DNA from: Muscardinus avellanarius
Lineage: Eukaryota > Chordata > Mammalia > Rodentia > Gliridae
Assembly: GCA_963383645.1 (NCBI GenBank)
Contig: OY726560.1
Coordinates: 84,602,593-84,666,592, forward strand
Direction of reading: 5' to 3'
Length of the DNA stretch: 64,000 nucleotides
In this document: piece after piece, positions 59,275-64,000 of the stretch
Position numbering within the stretch: position 1 is the stretch's first letter
Layout of the letters: each line of letters opens with the position of its first letter
Translations under genes and position numbers: made by a program
Notes under the pieces: generated by a model
What the model saw: only the letters and a program-made list of their open reading frames with translations
Told to the model about the DNA's origin: nothing
Databases searched by the model: none

Positions 59275-61010
59275 CTGTAACCAACCTTGCATTCATAATA
59301 GGTATTTTCACTTTCCTTCTATTACCCACCCTATTTGTCCTTGAGACAGTGTCTCATCTGGTCTTATTCATTACCTAATAGGCATGATTCAAGTCTTTGT
59401 TTCTAAAGTAATGGTCATTAGTAATACTTTTGTAATATAGCTACTGTAGTTTTGTTGTCATGTTTGTTCTGCCCAGTGCCCAGACACATCTAAAAAAATC
59501 CCCCTGGGTTCCATTAAGCTTTCTCTCTGCTGTCGTTGTGTAGGGGCAACCTGTTTCCCATTGGTAAGGAAGTTTAGTCATATATAGTAACCTCATTTTT
59601 TAACTTTTGGTTCAATATGAAGAACCCTAAGTGGCCAAATGGTAGTATAAGCTTGATACAGTTCAGTAGGACCTTTTTTTTTTTTTTTTTTTTTTTTTTG
59701 TGGAACCACCTTTCTAAATCAGCCTTGCTCAAAATTGTATATTATTACTTATCGTTCATTGGGGCAGTAGTTATTCCAGTTATTTGTTTCTTTAACCTAC
59801 CTATTCTTCTTGGGATAATTGGTATTACATAGTAATCTGTGCTTCAGAGAATATACTACATTTGGACATTATCCTAGCTGTGTAAAGTGGCACCCTTCTG
59901 GTACTGTGGGTCTGCAATAGATTGGTCCACAGTTGTAACAGGCCAACTGCTTCAGAAGCTGTTATATGTGTGGCAAGGCTGGTGAGTTCCGTAGGCATGA
60001 GACCATGGCTACACATTTCACAGTAAAACAGTTACTCCTTTCAGAAGCAATTCTAGTGAGTACATCCGTTTTTAAGTTCAGAAATGGTAGTTTGGCATAA
60101 ATATTGCAAGCATGGAATGTCAAGCCATCTGGAGAGTAACTGACCCTGTAAAAACAGATTGCTCTTACTCTAATAATGTTTGTGGTCCAGATAATCAGCC
60201 CGTGGCAGTTAGCTGACTGGTCTCCCTAGAGAACATGGCAGTATGGCAGCTCAGTGTTTACTGCTTGATGTATGGAAACCCAGGTTTCTTAACCTATGCA
60301 TAACCTCACTCCTGCCTTTATGATCATGAGTCTTTGCAGCAAAAGTTAACTGGTGTCCAGAGAAGCATGTCAACTTGCCCATATAATGGGTTCATTGCAG
60401 TGACTCATAATATCCTCAGAGGATAGTATTTTATTATTTTTTATTTATTTATTTTATTATTAGTTTATTCCTATTTAAGAGATTTCCACATGCCTTTTCT
60501 ACAGATTTGTCACCAAGTTCCTGACAAGAAAGGAAATTAGTTAATTTCAAGGTGTTCAGTATTCAGGCCCGCCTTTTACCCATTGTCCACAAGTCAGTAG
60601 ATTTGTAGACCTGGCCATTTCTACTTTTATATAACTTCAAGTGCATTTCCTGATAAAATGCCCCTGCCCTCCTCTTCCCTGGGAGATTTTCTGTGTACTG
60701 TCCTTCAGGGCTTCACATCAGTGTGGTTCCAATGGCTCAAGTGTGCTTTTGAAGAATATCAGCATTATGTGAAGAACCATGAGAAATCACTCTTGCTTCA
60801 CTTCCGAGGGAATACCATAGTTATACATGTAGGAAAGAAGCAGTGGAGAAAGAAACTGAAATTCCTATATAATTCTTGGCTAGTTAGATTTCTTAATGTC
60901 AGATTTGGAGTTTATTTTGTTTTTACAGTTTTAATGAGCCTTTCATTGGCTATTCTATTAAAGCCTCAGGGAGAACTGCTGGGAAAGATTTTTCTGGGAC
61001 AAACTTTTTT
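59275..61010. other. Intron 15 sequence, possibly an old retroelement interior
   Basis: Less AT-rich than other introns. Open pieces such as 60658-61038 (+) occur. Phrases such as 'ctaagtggccaaatggtagt' recall ERVL/MaLR-type interiors, but I cannot confirm that. A T-run lies at 59673-59699. Confidence 0.3.
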
Positions 61011-61011
61011 T

Positions 61012-61372
61012 CATACTAGAGATGGAACCCAGGGATAACTCTACCACTGACCTGTTTCCTCAACCCTTTGTAATTTTTATTTTGAAAGCTGGGTGCACTG
61101 GCACATATCCAGAATCCTAATACTTGAGAGACCAAGACAGGTCAAGGCCATTCGCAACAATTTAGCAAGACCGTATTAAAAAAAAAAAGGGGGGGGGGAT
61201 CTGAGAGTGTAGCTGTAGCTCAGAGATAGAATGCTCCTGGATTCATTGCCCAGTACCAATATTTATTTGAGAGAGGGTCATAATAAGTTGCCACAGGCTG
61301 GCCTAGAACTTGTCCTCATACCTCAGCCTCCTGGGTTGCAGGGGTTATAGCTGCCACACCTGATTGGGACAA
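61012..61372. mobile_element. SINE parts in mixed orientation
   Basis: A minus-strand ID part (61012-61086) is broken by a plus-strand dimer (61087-61250), after which the minus B1 half resumes (61262-61370). This is a nested insertion. 'gggacaaac' stands at both outer ends (61000, 61368), a target-site duplication for the older SINE. Confidence 0.8.
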
Positions 61373-62390
61373 ACCTGATTATTGCTCTTGTTTTTTGCCT
61401 GTAATGGAGTCATATCATATCTCTGGTGGTTTATGTCACTGTGGCTTCTGCCACTGCAGAATCATGTCATTCGCATTAAATTTGTTGAATTTCAGTTCTC
61501 ATCTGCCTCTGCTATCCGTTCTTCAGTGTACCATGTAAAGCCATGCAAGTTTACTATTCCTCAAAGTCTTGGTGAAGGGAGTGACAAATTCTCAGGGTAC
61601 ACACCATATGTCTTTCCCTATACTACTGCCTGCAGATATCTGCCTCTGACCAGAAGTCAGTACACTTGTTCCTTGAAGGGACAGATAGTATTTAAGGGTT
61701 TGCAGATCACAGCAATCTGAGCCACATCCTCTGTTTTTGCTAATTTCCTTTGAATATTGTGAAAATCACAAGCACTGGTTTTAGACTACATTGGTCTTAG
61801 AGTACTTTTATAAAACTGAGGACTCCCAAGTGACTTTGGTTATATGGATTATAACTCAATATTTTCTGTACTAAAAATTAAAACTGAGATTTAAGATATT
61901 TTAGTATACTAACCCTTTTTACATGTTAGCATAAATAGAATTTTTTAATGAAGACTTTTCTAAAATGACATGAGTAGTAGTATCTCACATATTCACAGAT
62001 CACTTTTGATGTTTGCTTTACCCTCCAAAAGTTATCTAACTAGTCATTTTATGATATATTCTATGCTAATCAATATGCTTATTCTGGTTTTGGGGGGGGT
62101 GAAGAGTGTATTTTCAGGGAGGCAGTTGTGGCTATACATGCTTGTGTGCCTAGAACCATGTCTTCAACCTGTATCTTTTCAGCACAGCATTGACCCTGAA
62201 GCAGTGCACCAGGCAACACAAAGATGCGGAATACCTAGAAATTATGGGTACTGCACATCTTTAGTATGCCTGCACACACAGAGCAATTTGAAGTATACTA
62301 GTTCATTATTTCTACTATAAACCTAATTTAAATCTCTCCAGCTTGCTATGCTTTCTTTACCAGTATTCCTTTTTACATAATCTTCTGTCC
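61373..62390. other. Intron 15 sequence, possible continuation of an old retroelement
   Basis: The 112-codon open stretch 61382-61720 continues the less AT-rich sequence before the nested SINEs. No domain is recognised. 61730-62390 shows nothing. Confidence 0.3.
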
Positions 62391-62392
62391 AG

Positions 62393-63040
62393 CGGGGCAG
62401 GGGTTGGAGAGATAGTGGGATTGAACACAGATTTTCTACCTCTGAGCTATATACCTTTAGCCTGTTTTATTTTGATACAGAGTCTCACTAAGTTGCTGAG
62501 GCTGGCCTTCAACCTTCTGTGTCCTCCTATTTCAGCCTTCCAAGTACTGTGCAGTCTTGTGCCATCACACTAGGCTCCTTACTTTTTTTTTTTTTTTTTT
62601 TTTTTTGTGGGCACCAGGGATGAAACCCAGGGGTATTGTACCTCCAAGCTACACCACCAGCCCTATTTTAGTCTTTATTTATTTTATTTTTTATTTTTTT
62701 GCAGGTCTGAGGATGGAACCCAGGGGCATTCAACCTCCTAGCTACACTCCCCTATTTTTTATTCTTTATTTTGAAAACAGGTCTCAGTGAGTTGCAGAAG
62801 GCCTCACTAAGTAGCTGAGGCTGCCCGCGAACCGCGATCCTCCAGTCTCAGCCTCACAAATGCTGGGATTACAAGTGTGCACCATCACGCCCTCCTCTAG
62901 TCTTTTTATTTTTGAAACAATATCTCACTGAGTTGCAAAGGGTCTGGCTAAGTAACTTAGGCTGTCAGTGAACCATAATCCTCCAGTCTCTGCCTCCCAA
63001 TTGCTGGGATTACAAGCGTGTGCCAACGTACTGGGCTCCT
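62393..63040 (-). mobile_element. Train of four SINE bodies, all minus
   Basis: 62393-62577 (diverged); a dimer begun at 62605 with 'gggcaccagggatgaaaccc' is cut by a form III dimer at 62700-62895 and resumes at 62900-63035 after a repeated 'tagtctttttatttt'-like flank. So this is a nested insertion again. Confidence 0.87.
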
Positions 63041-63067
63041 AATAGTCTTTTAAAAAACAAAATTTTA

Positions 63068-63228
63068 TCCAGGCATAGTGATACACACTTGTAATCTCAG
63101 TGCTTGGGAGGCTGGGACAGGAGGATCACATTCAGCCTCCAAAAGTTAGTGAGATCCTGTTTCAAAATAAAAAATAAAGTCGAACTGGAGGTAGAATGTC
63201 CTTGGAGTTCAATACCCAGAAACAAAAT
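63068..63228 (+). mobile_element. SINE, partly deleted
   Basis: 'atccaggcatagtgatacac' to 'ttcaatacccagaaacaaa', faces the minus-strand train. Confidence 0.82.
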
Positions 63229-63998
63229 TCAAAACCTTTACTGTTCATTATCTTTCTTTCCCCCTCTTACCCAGCCTTTTACAATGCTCTGCTTTGATTA
63301 CCTGATCCTTTTGCTCATAACAGTTTCAGTTCACCTTAAAGCTATAGGGATAATTCTTAAAGGAAGATATTAACTGAAAAGGATTATTTCTATGCCTTAC
63401 TTAGTCCTAGTTTTATCCAGAATTCTCAGTATTAGTAAACTCCTGTTTGTATTCTGGTTTCTCCTTAACATTTACATTTATGCTCCCTAACAGTTTTCTA
63501 GCCCTACTGTAGATTGTAAGTTGAATATCTGCCTCTCCTCCAGCCTCAAAACATAAACTATGAAAATAAATCCTTTGTCCTTTTAACTAATTTGTTAGGG
63601 ATTTGAGAGTCGCCCCCATTCCACCCTGCTTATAAAGTCTCAACTTTGATAAGACGTAGCTTGTCTGAAGCTATGTATTTATGTTTGGTCATTTAAAACT
63701 ATCCCTTAAGATAATTTAAGTATCAAGGTTGAGGTAAATTTTATTAATAAATTTGGAACTTGAACAGAATCTCAATTTTCTGTATGATTATCGGTTGCTA
63801 TAGTATTGCACACTTATATTTGTTTTATTAGGAAATTACATAGTGAAGAGCAAATGCTTTAAATATACTGCTTGTAAAGTGCATTCTGATTGTGAAAATA
63901 TTAAAATTTCATTTAAAATCTAAATACATACTGAAATCAATGAGTTAAACGATGACTGAAGGAATTTGGGGATTCTTAACAACTCCTTATCTTTTTGT
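63229..63998. other. Intron 15 end, nothing recognised
   Basis: AT-rich; no named element before the acceptor. Confidence 0.3.
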
Positions 63999-64000
63999 AG
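63980..64000 (+). promoter_or_regulatory. RB1CC1: Splice acceptor of the next RB1CC1 exon
   Basis: The final bases 'ccttatctttttgtag' form a good pyrimidine tract and AG. Intron 15 would then be 7243 nt, and exon 16 starts at the first base beyond the window. Confidence 0.75.

Overview
The window is mammalian nuclear DNA, very probably from a non-muroid rodent. It carries the first two thirds of one long host gene, RB1CC1 (FIP200), on the + strand. The rodent call rests on about 70 copies of a dimeric SINE that joins a 7SL-derived B1-like half to a tRNA-derived ID-like half, plus free ID monomers. SINEs of this build are known from squirrel-, dormouse-, beaver- and cavy-like rodents. The species cannot be fixed by eye.

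Layout. 1-1089 (- strand): an open gag-like reading frame of an endogenous gammaretrovirus, running off the left edge. About 1290-2300: a CpG island holding the RB1CC1 promoter and non-coding exon 1 (donor at 2061). 2061-28141: the 26 kb intron 1, with two processed pseudogenes (HMGN2 on -, RBBP4 on +), a MaLR-type LTR, other old repeats and many SINEs. 28142-28254: non-coding exon 2. 29492-29613: exon 3 with the start codon at 29543. Twelve further coding exons end at 56757. The last intron runs to the final base, where the acceptor AG of the next exon sits at 63999-64000. The 13 coding segments total 3818 nt, 1272 codons plus 2 nt. Every junction keeps frame and no internal stop was seen, so the gene looks intact. 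The missing 3' part should encode the rest of the coiled coil and the C-terminal Claw domain.

RB1CC1/FIP200 is the scaffold of the ULK1-ATG13-ATG101 complex that starts autophagy. The window encodes the N-terminal ubiquitin-like and ATG13-binding dimer region, the Ser/Thr-rich linker and much of the coiled coil.

The introns record recent retrotransposition. There is a twin-primed (5'-inverted) L1 with a 15-bp target-site duplication at 46417-48333, and an RBBP4 retrocopy with a 15-bp duplication. SINEs fall into three recognisable forms. Form I keeps the full middle with two 'acttagtgag' type steps. Form II is shortened there ('gctggcttaagagaccc') and ends 'aggaaccccagtacc'. Form III has 'ttgcagagggcctcac' and 'ggggcatttgacctc' on its minus-strand reading. 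Points most worth checking are the open gag frame beside the CpG island, a partial copy of RB1CC1 exon 7 inside intron 6 split by a SINE, an 89-nt GC-AG intron, a strong-context upstream ORF across exons 1 and 2, and a near-perfect local duplication at 58.35/59.16 kb. No bacterial-type system, CRISPR array, tRNA or rRNA gene was seen.
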